From positions 1 to 32,656 of the forward strand of contig JAUSFV010000029.1 in the NCBI GenBank assembly GCA_030649305.1: a stretch of DNA of 32,656 bases, read 5' to 3'. A program made the position numbers and the translations under genes. Position 1 is the stretch's first letter. The number at the start of each line of letters is the position of its first letter. This DNA is from a bacterium. Its GTDB lineage: Bacteria > Patescibacteriota > Minisyncoccia > Sungbacterales > GWA2-42-14. Below, in pieces: positions 21,719 to 28,536 of the stretch. Under the pieces are notes generated by a model. It had not been told where the DNA came from. It did no database searches and saw nothing but the letters and a program-made list of their open reading frames with translations.

Positions 21719-22501
21719 ATGGAAATAATATTTGGATGGACAATCGGGTGGATAGTCGTTTTGGCGTTTTTTCTCATCCTTTCCGGTTTGAGAGTTATTG
21801 ACCAATATGAGCGGGGGGTTGTGTTGACGCTCGGAAAATATACGAGTACGCGCTCGCCGGGCCTTACGTGGATTTTCGTCGGTATTCAGCGGATGATTAA
21901 GGTTGATATGCGCATTACAACAACCGACATTCCGCAACAGGAAGTCATTACGAAAGATAACGTCCCGGCGGGTATTAATGCGGTTGTGTATTTTCGGGTT
22001 CAATCGGCCGAGAACGCAATTTTGAATATTCAGGATTATACTCTTGCTGTTTCGCAATACGCGCAGGCGGCACTTCGCGATGTTATCGGTGGTATTGAGC
22101 TTGACCCCCTGCTTTCCGAGCGGGAGAAAATCGCCGAAGAAATCCAAAAAATTGTCAGCCAGGCAACGCAATCGTGGGGGGTCTTGGTGACCGATATTAA
22201 AATTCAGGATATTGAGTTGCCCGCTGATATGAAACGCGTTATGGCGAAGCAGGCGGAATCCGAACGCGAGCGGCGGTCTGTTATTATCCGTGCGGAAGGA
22301 GAGTATCAGGCGGCAGCAAAACTTTCGGAAGCGGCGCAGGTTTTGAGTAGTGTCGCTGGCGGTATTGCTATGCGAACATTGCAGACAATCGAAAAAATAA
22401 ATCCCGACCCTTCAAAAACAGTCATTTTTGCATTGCCGATTGAATTTTTTGAGGGCATTAAATCACTCGGCCAATTTTTCAAAGATAAATCAAAACAATA
22501 A
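21719..22501 (+). CDS. Slipin / stomatin-like SPFH protein
   Basis: This 260-residue SPFH (band 7) membrane protein probably forms membrane microdomain oligomers. An N-terminal hydrophobic anchor (about 5-25) is followed by the SPFH start RVIDQYERGVVLTLGKY, TTTDIPQQEVITKDNV, and a C-terminal helical region (AKQAESERERRSVIIRAEGE). It ends at normal slipin length. No NfeD-type partner protease is adjacent in this window; the next gene is a small unknown. No SD is seen. Confidence 0.93.
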   Translation: MEIIFGWTIGWIVVLAFFLILSGLRVIDQYERGVVLTLGKYTSTRSPGLTWIFVGIQRMIKVDMRITTTDIPQQEVITKDNVPAGINAVVYFRVQSAENAILNIQDYTLAVSQYAQAALRDVIGGIELDPLLSEREKIAEEIQKIVSQATQSWGVLVTDIKIQDIELPADMKRVMAKQAESERERRSVIIRAEGEYQAAAKLSEAAQVLSSVAGGIAMRTLQTIEKINPDPSKTVIFALPIEFFEGIKSLGQFFKDKSKQ

Positions 22502-22519
22502 TAAAAATTTGCAATATGT

Positions 22520-22867
22520 ATGTCGTTTTTACAGAAAAGCGAATATGCGATTCAGCTTCTTCTTACAAACGGCCGCTCGCTCGTTGCGTTTGAGGATGTT
22601 TCGCTGGCATTTTTACAGGAGGAACAGCGTAAAAGTGGAACGCCTGAGGCATATGCAAAGCGGTTGTGGGAAATTTGTTTTTCTTTGATTGCGGTATATT
22701 TTGTTTTTAAAAAATTACGATTCCGAATTCCCCATGGGTGGGATTCGGCGTTTGCGCTCATTGGGCGAGAGTGGGATATTTTGAAAACAAAAGGCGTGGT
22801 AATAACCACACAGGAGAAGGAGAATGTGGGCGCATTGTTAGAGCAATTAAAAAAAGAACTCCCCTAA
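22520..22867 (+). CDS. Hypothetical 115-aa protein
   Basis: I do not recognise this protein. It is a soluble mixed-helix protein with a central aromatic stretch (LIAVYFVFKKLRFRIPHGWD, about 55-74). It starts 18 bases after the slipin stop and may be co-transcribed. The next gene is on the opposite strand with only 42 bases between, and no clear terminator was seen there. Confidence 0.7.
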   Translation: MSFLQKSEYAIQLLLTNGRSLVAFEDVSLAFLQEEQRKSGTPEAYAKRLWEICFSLIAVYFVFKKLRFRIPHGWDSAFALIGREWDILKTKGVVITTQEKENVGALLEQLKKELP

Positions 22868-22909
22868 TAGGGAGGCGACAAATGCGCGGGGGTCCGTGTT
22901 TTTTCCATA

Positions 22910-23737
22910 TTATTTTATTTCTTTGAGGAAACCGTTGACCAAATCAACGGTTTCTGTCGTTTGTTGATACACGGATTTCCAGACAACCACAATATCGGCA
23001 TCATTAAAGATGGAGCGCTGTACTTCCCGCAGTGTATCGCCGCCGGCAATAGCAATCATGATGTCGTAGTTTCCTTTGATACGCCGAATTTCATGTAGGG
23101 GAATTTGTTTTTCTTTATTGTCCCGTTCTTCATCTACGCCTCGGTGAAGAATAACTACGGGAGGTACTTTTTTGAGCGTGCGTAAAACGGCAAGAGGAAA
23201 CTCAACATTCATCATGTCTATCATTGCGTCAAGGCCGTTTGCTTCGCATGCCGCGACGAAACTATTGAGTGTTTCTGTCGGCGCGTGGCCTAGGGCGATG
23301 GCAGCGCTTGCCCCGGCTCGTGCGGCCATTTCAACCTCAGTTCCTCCCCGGTCCATTGTTTTTAAGTCCGCGACAACATAGGGAAACAACCCCTCTGCGT
23401 TTTTTTGAGTTGTTTTTGATTGTTTTGCGGGAGTTGTTCTGAGGGGCGCAGATGGAAAGAATAATGATAGTAACGAAAGCAGAGAGGGTATGGATGGGGA
23501 GGAGGAAGGGGCCAGCGTGAGAGTTCCGCCGTGCAGGCGCTCCTCATACCATCTATAAATTTGCCGTATTCCGTCTTCGCCGTATCTTTTTATGAATGGC
23601 GTTCCTGCTTCAACGATTACGCGGTCGCTTATTGGGAGAAGGTTGATAATTTTATATGCTTCTTCAAGCGTATTATTCAGCGCTACCTGTAGGTAGCGTT
23701 TTTTTTGATTTAGTTTTGATATTCGGTGGTGTGTCAT
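22910..23737 (-). CDS. Hexulose-6-phosphate synthase / OMP decarboxylase-family barrel with insertion
   Basis: This TIM-barrel protein of 275 residues is of the HUMPS/OMPDC suite, most like 3-hexulose-6-phosphate synthase. It has VEAGTPFIKRYG (42-53) and the catalytic VVADLKTMDRG (121-131) with D124, K126 and D129, then EMAARAGASAAIALG. Between residues about 70 and 116 is a Ser/Pro/Leu- and then Thr/Lys/Gln-rich stretch not expected in the family, where relatives go directly from the GTP-binding-like helix to the VADLK strand. The frame stays open. Substrate is uncertain. An 11-base inverted repeat (22927-22953) lies in the 3' end but has no T run. Confidence 0.82.
   Translation of the reverse strand: MTHHRISKLNQKKRYLQVALNNTLEEAYKIINLLPISDRVIVEAGTPFIKRYGEDGIRQIYRWYEERLHGGTLTLAPSSSPSIPSLLSLLSLFFPSAPLRTTPAKQSKTTQKNAEGLFPYVVADLKTMDRGGTEVEMAARAGASAAIALGHAPTETLNSFVAACEANGLDAMIDMMNVEFPLAVLRTLKKVPPVVILHRGVDEERDNKEKQIPLHEIRRIKGNYDIMIAIAGGDTLREVQRSIFNDADIVVVWKSVYQQTTETVDLVNGFLKEIK
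23395..23530. repeat. Low-complexity in-frame insertion in the HPS-like gene
   Basis: This segment codes for about 45 extra residues dominated by Ser, Pro, Leu, Thr and Gln. The DNA is purine-rich on the + strand with GGAGG-type and TTGTTTT-type runs, unlike the flanks. Confidence 0.55.
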
Positions 23738-23758
23738 AGGTTGGGTATGGTATATTTT

Positions 23759-25015
23759 TTAGTCGTTCGACATAAAATACTTCTCCCCCCGAAGCCATGT
23801 GCGAATGGCTTTTTTGATTGGCAGAATAAACAATAAATATCGGAGTTCCACGAGCTGTTTTAAAAACCAGCCCCAGAATCCGCAGATGCGGATGATGAGG
23901 AGGTCCGCAATCGCGTATTTTTTTCCAACCGCCAGAATAAACGGGTATTTTTTAAGCGGGACAAAACGCCTCAGGGGTTCATTGCGGATTGTGCGGATAA
24001 TGTTTTGCGCAACCACGCGCCCTTCCGCTTCCGCAATCGGTACGTTCCAGACAAGCGGTTTGCCTGTTTTCGGATTAATGAAACTTGCGTTGTCGCCAAT
24101 AGCAAAAAGCGATCTGTCAGCACCCTTGATGTGAAGCGTTTCTTCGATTTCAAGGCCGCCTTTTTGCGAGAGCGGGAATCCGAATTGCGAAAAAATAGCA
24201 GGACCCCGAACTCCTCCTGTCCAGCAGAGAATATCATAGGATTCGCGTTCGCCGTTTTTGAAGATGATTTCGCGCTCCTCCACGGCGCTGATTGCAGCAC
24301 TTGTTTTTATGCGTATGCCGAGGCGCGCCAAGCGCCGTTTTGTTTTTTTAATGGTCCATGCGTCAAATCCGGGGAGAATCTCAGGAGTTCCTTCTACAAG
24401 CAAGAATTCCGCATTGCAAATCTGTTTTCCTCCAAGCACTTTTTCTTTGATGGCGCAGACAAAATTGACGAATTCCGCGATAAGCTCGACACCGCTTGAG
24501 CCAGCTCCGCCGACCACGATTTTAATGTGGCCATCTTTTTTAACTTTTTCTTCAATGGTGTTGCGAAGGCGGAGCGCATCGTCAAAATTTTTTAGCGGGA
24601 GGCTGTGTTCGGTAAGGCCGGGAATGTTAAAGTAATTCGTTTCAGAACCAAGGGCGATGATGAGAAACTCATATGGGAGTGCGCCGCTTTTTTTCAGAAG
24701 CACCTTTTTTGTATCCGCCGCTAATCCGACAATTTCGTCCGTTAGTGCGGTAATCGGCTTTCCCGCGACAATGTCTGCAATCGGAATCAGTATTGAGGTT
24801 TTGAGCGCGACATCGGTTATGTTTTCATTCGGGATGGAGGCAATTTCGTAGAGTGCCGGCGTGTAAAGTTGGTGATGATGCCGGTCAATGAGGATGATTT
24901 GGTAGTCTGAAAGAAGACCGCCCATGTTTCGGGCGAGCTTGAGTGCTACGGTTATTCCTCCGAATCCCGCTCCCACGATTACAATGTTTTTCTTTTTTGC
25001 GTCAATAGCTTCCAT
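23759..25015 (-). CDS. Type II NADH dehydrogenase-like flavoprotein
   Basis: This FAD-dependent pyridine nucleotide oxidoreductase of 418 residues resembles NDH-2. The FAD-binding loop is IVIVGAGFGG (11-20), the NAD-binding loop is IKIVVGGAGSSGVELIAEF, and the second FAD contact is LFAIGDNASF. The C-terminus has a hydrophobic/amphipathic stretch (LLIIRICGFWGWFLKQLVEL) typical of membrane attachment. NDH-2 passes electrons from NADH to quinone; no other respiratory gene is in this window. The gene starts 38 bases from the divergent pgk start. Confidence 0.9.
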   Translation of the reverse strand: MEAIDAKKKNIVIVGAGFGGITVALKLARNMGGLLSDYQIILIDRHHHQLYTPALYEIASIPNENITDVALKTSILIPIADIVAGKPITALTDEIVGLAADTKKVLLKKSGALPYEFLIIALGSETNYFNIPGLTEHSLPLKNFDDALRLRNTIEEKVKKDGHIKIVVGGAGSSGVELIAEFVNFVCAIKEKVLGGKQICNAEFLLVEGTPEILPGFDAWTIKKTKRRLARLGIRIKTSAAISAVEEREIIFKNGERESYDILCWTGGVRGPAIFSQFGFPLSQKGGLEIEETLHIKGADRSLFAIGDNASFINPKTGKPLVWNVPIAEAEGRVVAQNIIRTIRNEPLRRFVPLKKYPFILAVGKKYAIADLLIIRICGFWGWFLKQLVELRYLLFILPIKKAIRTWLRGEKYFMSND

Positions 25016-25053
25016 GATATACAGAATATCATCTTTGCGTTATTATAGGAAGT

Positions 25054-26214
25054 ATGGAACTGCGGAGTATTAGAAAAACTGTCATAAAAAATAAGCGCGT
25101 GATTCTTCGCGTTGATTTTAATGTTCCGATTGCGCGGGGGAAGATCGCTGATGACTTTCGGATTCGTGAGACTCTTCCGACCGTCCGATTGCTTCTGAGG
25201 CATGGTAATGCCCTTGTTCTGGTTACGCATTTAGGCAGACCTGACAGCGTTCAGCGTTCAGCGTTTAGCGTTGCGCCAGTTGCTCGTCGCCTCTCGCGTC
25301 TTCTCAAGAAAAAGGTTCGGTTCGTCAAAGACCCCTTTTCTCGCGATGGATTTCGTGTGATTTGCGCTCTGAAGTCAGGAGAAATTGTGATGATTGAAAA
25401 CATCCGTTTTTGGAAAGGGGAGGAGCAAAATAGTCCTGTATTTGCAAAGAAATTAGCAACATTGGGTGACGTGTTTGTGAATGATGCATTCGGTGCATCG
25501 CATCGGGCGCACGCGTCAGTCGTAGGAATTGCGAAGTTTTTGCCGTCATACGCAGGTCTCCTCTTGGAACGCGAAGTGCACTTGCTTCTGCGTCTTACGC
25601 GTAATCCCGCGCGACCGTTCGTTGCAATCTTGGGGGGTGCCAAAATTTCTGATAAGCTTGCGTTAATTACGCGTTTGCTTCGCGATGCGGACGGCATTAT
25701 TCTCGGGGGGGCGCTCGCAAATACGATATTTGCCCACGTAGGGTTTGAGGTCGGAAAATCAGTTATTGATACAAAATTTCAGAATGGGAGGTCGCTCTAT
25801 CGCAATAAAAAAATATTGTTTCCGTATGATGTGGTTGTGGCGCGCGCGGTGCGAGAGGGTATTGCGACGCGCGTAAAAAAAATTGGTGAAGTTACTTCCG
25901 GCGATTTTATTCTTGATGCGGGACCGAAAACACTTGAATTTTTTGCAAAAAGTTTGCGCGGGGCAAAAACAATTGTCTGGAACGGCCCGCTTGGCATGAC
26001 GGATATTGAACAATTCAACAAAGGAACTATTGCGTTTGCAAAGATGTTAAAGAAAACCATCGCCTTCAAAGTCGTCGGCGGAGGCGATACGATTGCGGTG
26101 TTACGCAAGCATAATTTGCTTTCTGGCTTCTCCCATGTTTCCACCGGCGGCGGCGCCATGTTAGAATTTCTGGCAGGCAAGAAATTGCCGGGGGTTGAAG
26201 TGCTCAGAAAGTAA
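25054..26214 (+). CDS. pgk: Phosphoglycerate kinase
   Basis: This glycolytic kinase transfers phosphate from 1,3-bisphosphoglycerate to ADP. The 386-residue protein has RVDFNVP (19-25), THLGRP, ENIRFWKGEE, NDAFGASHRAHAS, ILGGAKISDK, WNGPLGMTD and GGGDTIAVL. After THLGRP (residues about 65-74) the usual loop is replaced by DNA made of four 7-base repeats. TATTAT lies 8 bases before the ATG, which with no SD suggests a leaderless or very short-leader message. The stop codon is part of a 9-base tandem repeat. Confidence 0.96.
   Translation: MELRSIRKTVIKNKRVILRVDFNVPIARGKIADDFRIRETLPTVRLLLRHGNALVLVTHLGRPDSVQRSAFSVAPVARRLSRLLKKKVRFVKDPFSRDGFRVICALKSGEIVMIENIRFWKGEEQNSPVFAKKLATLGDVFVNDAFGASHRAHASVVGIAKFLPSYAGLLLEREVHLLLRLTRNPARPFVAILGGAKISDKLALITRLLRDADGIILGGALANTIFAHVGFEVGKSVIDTKFQNGRSLYRNKKILFPYDVVVARAVREGIATRVKKIGEVTSGDFILDAGPKTLEFFAKSLRGAKTIVWNGPLGMTDIEQFNKGTIAFAKMLKKTIAFKVVGGGDTIAVLRKHNLLSGFSHVSTGGGAMLEFLAGKKLPGVEVLRK
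25246..25273. repeat. Four 7-base tandem repeats inside pgk
   Basis: AGCGTTC, AGCGTTC, AGCGTTT and AGCGTTG follow each other directly. The repeat lies in the loop after the THLGRP motif. Confidence 0.85.
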
Positions 26215-26268
26215 ATTAAGCGAGTTAAGTAAATTAAGTGAATTAAGTTTTGCGAATGATGCGAATAC
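26212..26268. repeat. 9-base tandem repeats at the pgk stop
   Basis: TAAATTAAG, CGAGTTAAG, TAAATTAAG and TGAATTAAG run in series from the pgk stop codon (26212-26247). After a TTT spacer come TGCGAATGA and TGCGAATAC (26251-26268). Confidence 0.85.
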
Positions 26269-26275
26269 TGTGCAA

Positions 26276-26302
26276 GTAAAAGAAAACGGCCTTACGGGCC
26301 GT
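26276..26302 (-). terminator. Intrinsic terminator of the minus-strand membrane protein gene
   Basis: On the minus strand, ACGGCC and GGCCGT form a stem followed by TTTTCTTTT. The stem overlaps the last codons and the stop of the gene at 26292-26612. Confidence 0.75.
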
Positions 26303-26612
26303 ATAGTTGGAACACTTCGAGTTTAAAGAAGTTGGGGTTGAGTGATGAAAGAATTCCCGGAAAACCTTCCGGCATAAATATATAAAGCGCGCTGGTAAAT
26401 GTAAACGCCCAAGTCCAATGCCACCAATTCTTTTGTTTCGTATCAACGGCGAGGCCGAGAGATAGCCCCGCTGTAAAGAGTGCGCCTACCGTGATTGTGA
26501 AAAAAGAAAAAGTGTTGAAAAGTAGTGTCATGACTTGCGCGTTTATCGTAAAGATGCTAAGAAGTTTGGTAAATACGACAATATTTTTGTCCTCGCGCTC
26601 AATCTCGATCAT
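26292..26612 (-). CDS. Hypothetical membrane protein, 106 aa
   Basis: I do not recognise this protein. The N-terminus is charged (MIEIEREDKN) and is followed by two or three hydrophobic segments (about 11-30, 33-52 and 63-78). AAGGAG lies just upstream of the ATG at 26612. The frame extends to a further ATG at 26654, but that one overlaps the -10 box of a good promoter, so it is not used. The gene stands alone on the minus strand between pgk and the PD-(D/E)XK gene, with its own promoter and terminator. Confidence 0.75.
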   Translation of the reverse strand: MIEIEREDKNIVVFTKLLSIFTINAQVMTLLFNTFSFFTITVGALFTAGLSLGLAVDTKQKNWWHWTWAFTFTSALYIFMPEGFPGILSSLNPNFFKLEVFQLYGP

Positions 26613-26652
26613 CGGATTCTCCTTTTTATATTTTGTTAGTGTTCTGACGACC

Positions 26653-26681
26653 ATATTATCACCCCTCTGATTTTTTGTCAA
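26653..26681 (-). promoter_or_regulatory. Promoter for the minus-strand membrane protein gene
   Basis: On the minus strand, TTGACA (26676-26681), a 17-base spacer and TAATAT (26653-26658). The -35 directly adjoins the end of the inverted-repeat element at 26681-26750, as at 7799. Confidence 0.75.
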
Positions 26682-26750
26682 CCCCGCTAGAGATAAGCCG
26701 CCCCATGTGGCTACCGCTACGCCACTAGCGGGGCGGATTTCTAACGGGGT
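26681..26750. repeat. MITE-like element 3 (degenerate)
   Basis: The ends are ACCCCGCTAGAGAT and ATTTCTAACGGGGT, an imperfect version of the family ends. Inside is a second hairpin, CCGCCCC...TGG opposite CCA...GGGGCGG. Confidence 0.75.
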
Positions 26751-26822
26751 CAATAGTTCGTGATTTTTTGAGTTTTTGAATTTATTTGAAATTTGGATTT
26801 TGATATTTGGATTTTTGCGATT

Positions 26823-27617
26823 ATGTGGTACTCCGATTTAGCGCAATTCAAGGAACAAAATGGCTACGAGGTAAATGGGATATGGTACCCTCGGGTAACC
26901 AGGATTTTGGATGTGAAAGCAAAACCCGCACTTGAGCATTTTTTTAAAGAAATGGAAAGCTATTCATCAGCCGAGGACGTAAAAAATAAATCAGCAGCCG
27001 AAGGAACGCTTGTGCATAATGCAATTCAGAAACTGGTAGTGGGGGAGGATGTGGCGATTGCTCCCGAAATTATGCCTGCCGTTAGGGCATTTCAGGAATT
27101 TAACGAAACGCGCGGGATTGCCTTTCATCCTGAATTTATTGAAAAACGGATTTGGTCTGCCCGTAATCGCTATGCGGGTACGATTGATGCGCTTGCCTCC
27201 GTTGACGGCAAATTCGGTGTCTTGGATATTAAAACCTCAACCGGATTTTATCCCGAATATAATCTACAGACCGCGGCGTATGTGTTGGCGCTTCAGGAGC
27301 CGGAAATTGCGCGCGCCTTATCACTTCCAACCGGCATTCAGACGCGCTGGATTCTGCGCGTTGACCAGAATCGTCCGTGCGCCAAATGCAACGCGACCCT
27401 TCGCGAAAAAGGGGGACGAAAAAAAACGCGAAATGGCAAAGCAGGTGCCACGGCACCTTGCGCTGAAGATGCCCATGAGTGGGGCGAGCTTCGCGGAATC
27501 GCGGAACTTCGTGAGTTTCCGTATTTATATAAAGATATCAAAGCATTTCTTGCCGCAAAAACTCTTTGGGAATGGGAAAATGATTATTGGCTGCGGCAGG
27601 CGGGGTATGCGGTATAG
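26823..27617 (+). CDS. PD-(D/E)XK nuclease-family protein with Cys cluster
   Basis: This 264-residue protein is of the PD-(D/E)XK superfamily, related to Cas4/RecB-type nucleases. Motifs are G-T-L-V-H (61-65), YAGTIDA with D122, GVLDIKTS with D135 and K137, and QTAAY (149-153). A Cys/His set (C185, C188, C213, H218) between the core and the C-terminus could bind zinc. A palindrome (27443-27458) lies in the coding DNA between C188 and C213. It is not associated with CRISPR genes here. The ATG at 26823 is chosen because the upstream region is low-complexity; an in-frame start at 26793 exists. No SD. Confidence 0.85.
   Translation: MWYSDLAQFKEQNGYEVNGIWYPRVTRILDVKAKPALEHFFKEMESYSSAEDVKNKSAAEGTLVHNAIQKLVVGEDVAIAPEIMPAVRAFQEFNETRGIAFHPEFIEKRIWSARNRYAGTIDALASVDGKFGVLDIKTSTGFYPEYNLQTAAYVLALQEPEIARALSLPTGIQTRWILRVDQNRPCAKCNATLREKGGRKKTRNGKAGATAPCAEDAHEWGELRGIAELREFPYLYKDIKAFLAAKTLWEWENDYWLRQAGYAV
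27443..27458. repeat. Perfect small palindrome inside the PD-(D/E)XK gene
   Basis: AGGTGCC and GGCACCT are separated by two bases. The site codes for the Gly-Ala-Thr-Ala-Pro stretch in the Cys cluster loop. Confidence 0.6.
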
Positions 27618-27653
27618 ACAAAGAAATATAAAAGTATCACGGTGTATAGAGAT

Positions 27654-27676
27654 AAAAAAAGAGCCGCAAGGGGCTC
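27654..27676 (-). terminator. Intrinsic terminator of the zinc-ribbon gene
   Basis: On the minus strand, the stem GAGCC/GGCTC is followed by seven T. It lies 20 bases downstream of the stop of the gene at 27697-27864. Confidence 0.7.
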
Positions 27677-27696
27677 TGATGGGTTGATGTATTAAA

Positions 27697-27864
27697 TTAT
27701 CCGAAGCCGCCCTTATTGGATTGGAAGATATGTTTGCATTTTGGACATCTTGCTGTAACTGAATTGGATATATCGGGATATGGAGATGGGTACGCCACGC
27801 GTTCTACAGGATCCTGACCACATTTGGGACATTTAGCTGGCCAATCAGACACTTTATAGAGCAT
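27697..27864 (-). CDS. Small zinc-ribbon protein, 55 aa
   Basis: This short gene encodes 55 residues with two C-x-x-C pairs (C12, C15 and C40, C43), the pattern of a zinc ribbon. AAAGGAGG lies 7 bases before the ATG on the minus strand and a terminator follows, which supports a real gene. Function is unknown; small zinc ribbons bind nucleic acid or protein partners. There is no obvious operon partner. Confidence 0.75.
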   Translation of the reverse strand: MLYKVSDWPAKCPKCGQDPVERVAYPSPYPDISNSVTARCPKCKHIFQSNKGGFG

Positions 27865-27932
27865 CTATTTACCTCCTTTTTGAAAACAGCCTTCTTTTGG
27901 TTCGCGTTTTCATATTATCATATACAAAAAAT

Positions 27933-28385
27933 ATGTCAAGTAATAATGAAAAAATCATCATTTACACCGATGGCGGCTCTCGGGGCAATCCCGGTCCCGC
28001 GGCGTTTGGCGTGGTGTTTTGCGACGTGCACGGGAAAACGTTGAAAAGCTACGGCAAGGCGCTTGGCGTGCGCACGAATAACGAAGCCGAATATGAAGGC
28101 GTTGTGTTTGCTCTGCAGAAAGCAAAAGCGATGTTGGGGGGGGAAAAAATAAAAAAAATTGAATTTGAAATCCGGAGCGACAGCGAACTTGTCGTGAGCC
28201 AATTAAGCGGGGAGTACAAAATTGAGAATGAAAAACTCCAGCCCTTGTTTATGAAAATCTGGAATCTCAAAATTGATTTTGGAAGCGTGAAATTTACGCA
28301 TGTGCCACGTGAGAAGAATCGTGAGGCTGACAGGTTAGTCAATGAAGCTCTTGATAAGGAGCAAACCAATTTATTTGGTGAATAG
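27933..28385 (+). CDS. rnhA: Ribonuclease HI
   Basis: This enzyme degrades RNA in RNA/DNA hybrids. The 150-residue protein has all four acidic residues: D13 (YTDGGSRGNPGPAA), E53 (NNEAEYEG), D83 (RSDSELVV) and D133 (READRLVNEA). The length matches the family. The ATG at 27933 has no clear SD; the frame from 27897 adds residues not expected in the family. A remnant of a second RNase H C-terminus lies just downstream. Confidence 0.95.
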   Translation: MSSNNEKIIIYTDGGSRGNPGPAAFGVVFCDVHGKTLKSYGKALGVRTNNEAEYEGVVFALQKAKAMLGGEKIKKIEFEIRSDSELVVSQLSGEYKIENEKLQPLFMKIWNLKIDFGSVKFTHVPREKNREADRLVNEALDKEQTNLFGE

Positions 28386-28392
28386 CCCGCTC

Positions 28393-28428
28393 ACCCCATT
28401 AGATGCGCAGAGCGCTATCTAACGGGGC
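28393..28428. repeat. MITE-like element 4 (short) between rnhA and the rnhA remnant
   Basis: ACCCCATTAGAT and ATCTAACGGGGC form the ends with only about 12 bases between, including a GCGCAGAGCGC palindrome. It separates intact rnhA from the remnant tail. Confidence 0.7.
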
Positions 28429-28497
28429 AAGAAAAATAAAGAAGCGGATCGCCTGGTGAACGAGGCACTGGATAAAGAACAGGGCGGACTTTTTTAG
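28429..28497 (+). pseudogene. C-terminal remnant of a second RNase HI
   Basis: Reading from 28429 to the TAG at 28495-28497 gives KKNKEADRLVNEALDKEQGG then LF. This parallels the intact RNase HI end, EKNREADRLVNEALDKEQ, at the same spacing to its stop. The DNA differs at many third positions, so it is not a recent copy. It has no start or upstream domain and begins right after the inverted-repeat element. Confidence 0.8.
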
Positions 28498-28501
28498 GCG
28501 C

Positions 28502-28529
28502 TTGCTTTTTATTTTATTTCTGCTATAAT
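28502..28529 (+). promoter_or_regulatory. Promoter of rnpB
   Basis: TTGCTT (28502-28507), a 16-base spacer and TATAAT (28524-28529), with an upstream TG making an extended -10. The predicted start near 28536 coincides with the 5' end of the RNase P RNA. Confidence 0.8.
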
Positions 28530-28536
28530 GAAAATA

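Noticed and set aside
22927-22953. Perfect inverted repeat GAAACCGTTGA/TCAACGGTTTC as a terminator
   Set aside because: It lies within the coding region of the HPS-like gene and has no T run on either strand.
26793-26822. Upstream start for the PD-(D/E)XK protein
   Set aside because: The extra residues come from a low-complexity TTTGAAT/GGATTTT tract with no ribosome site, so the start at 26823 is preferred.
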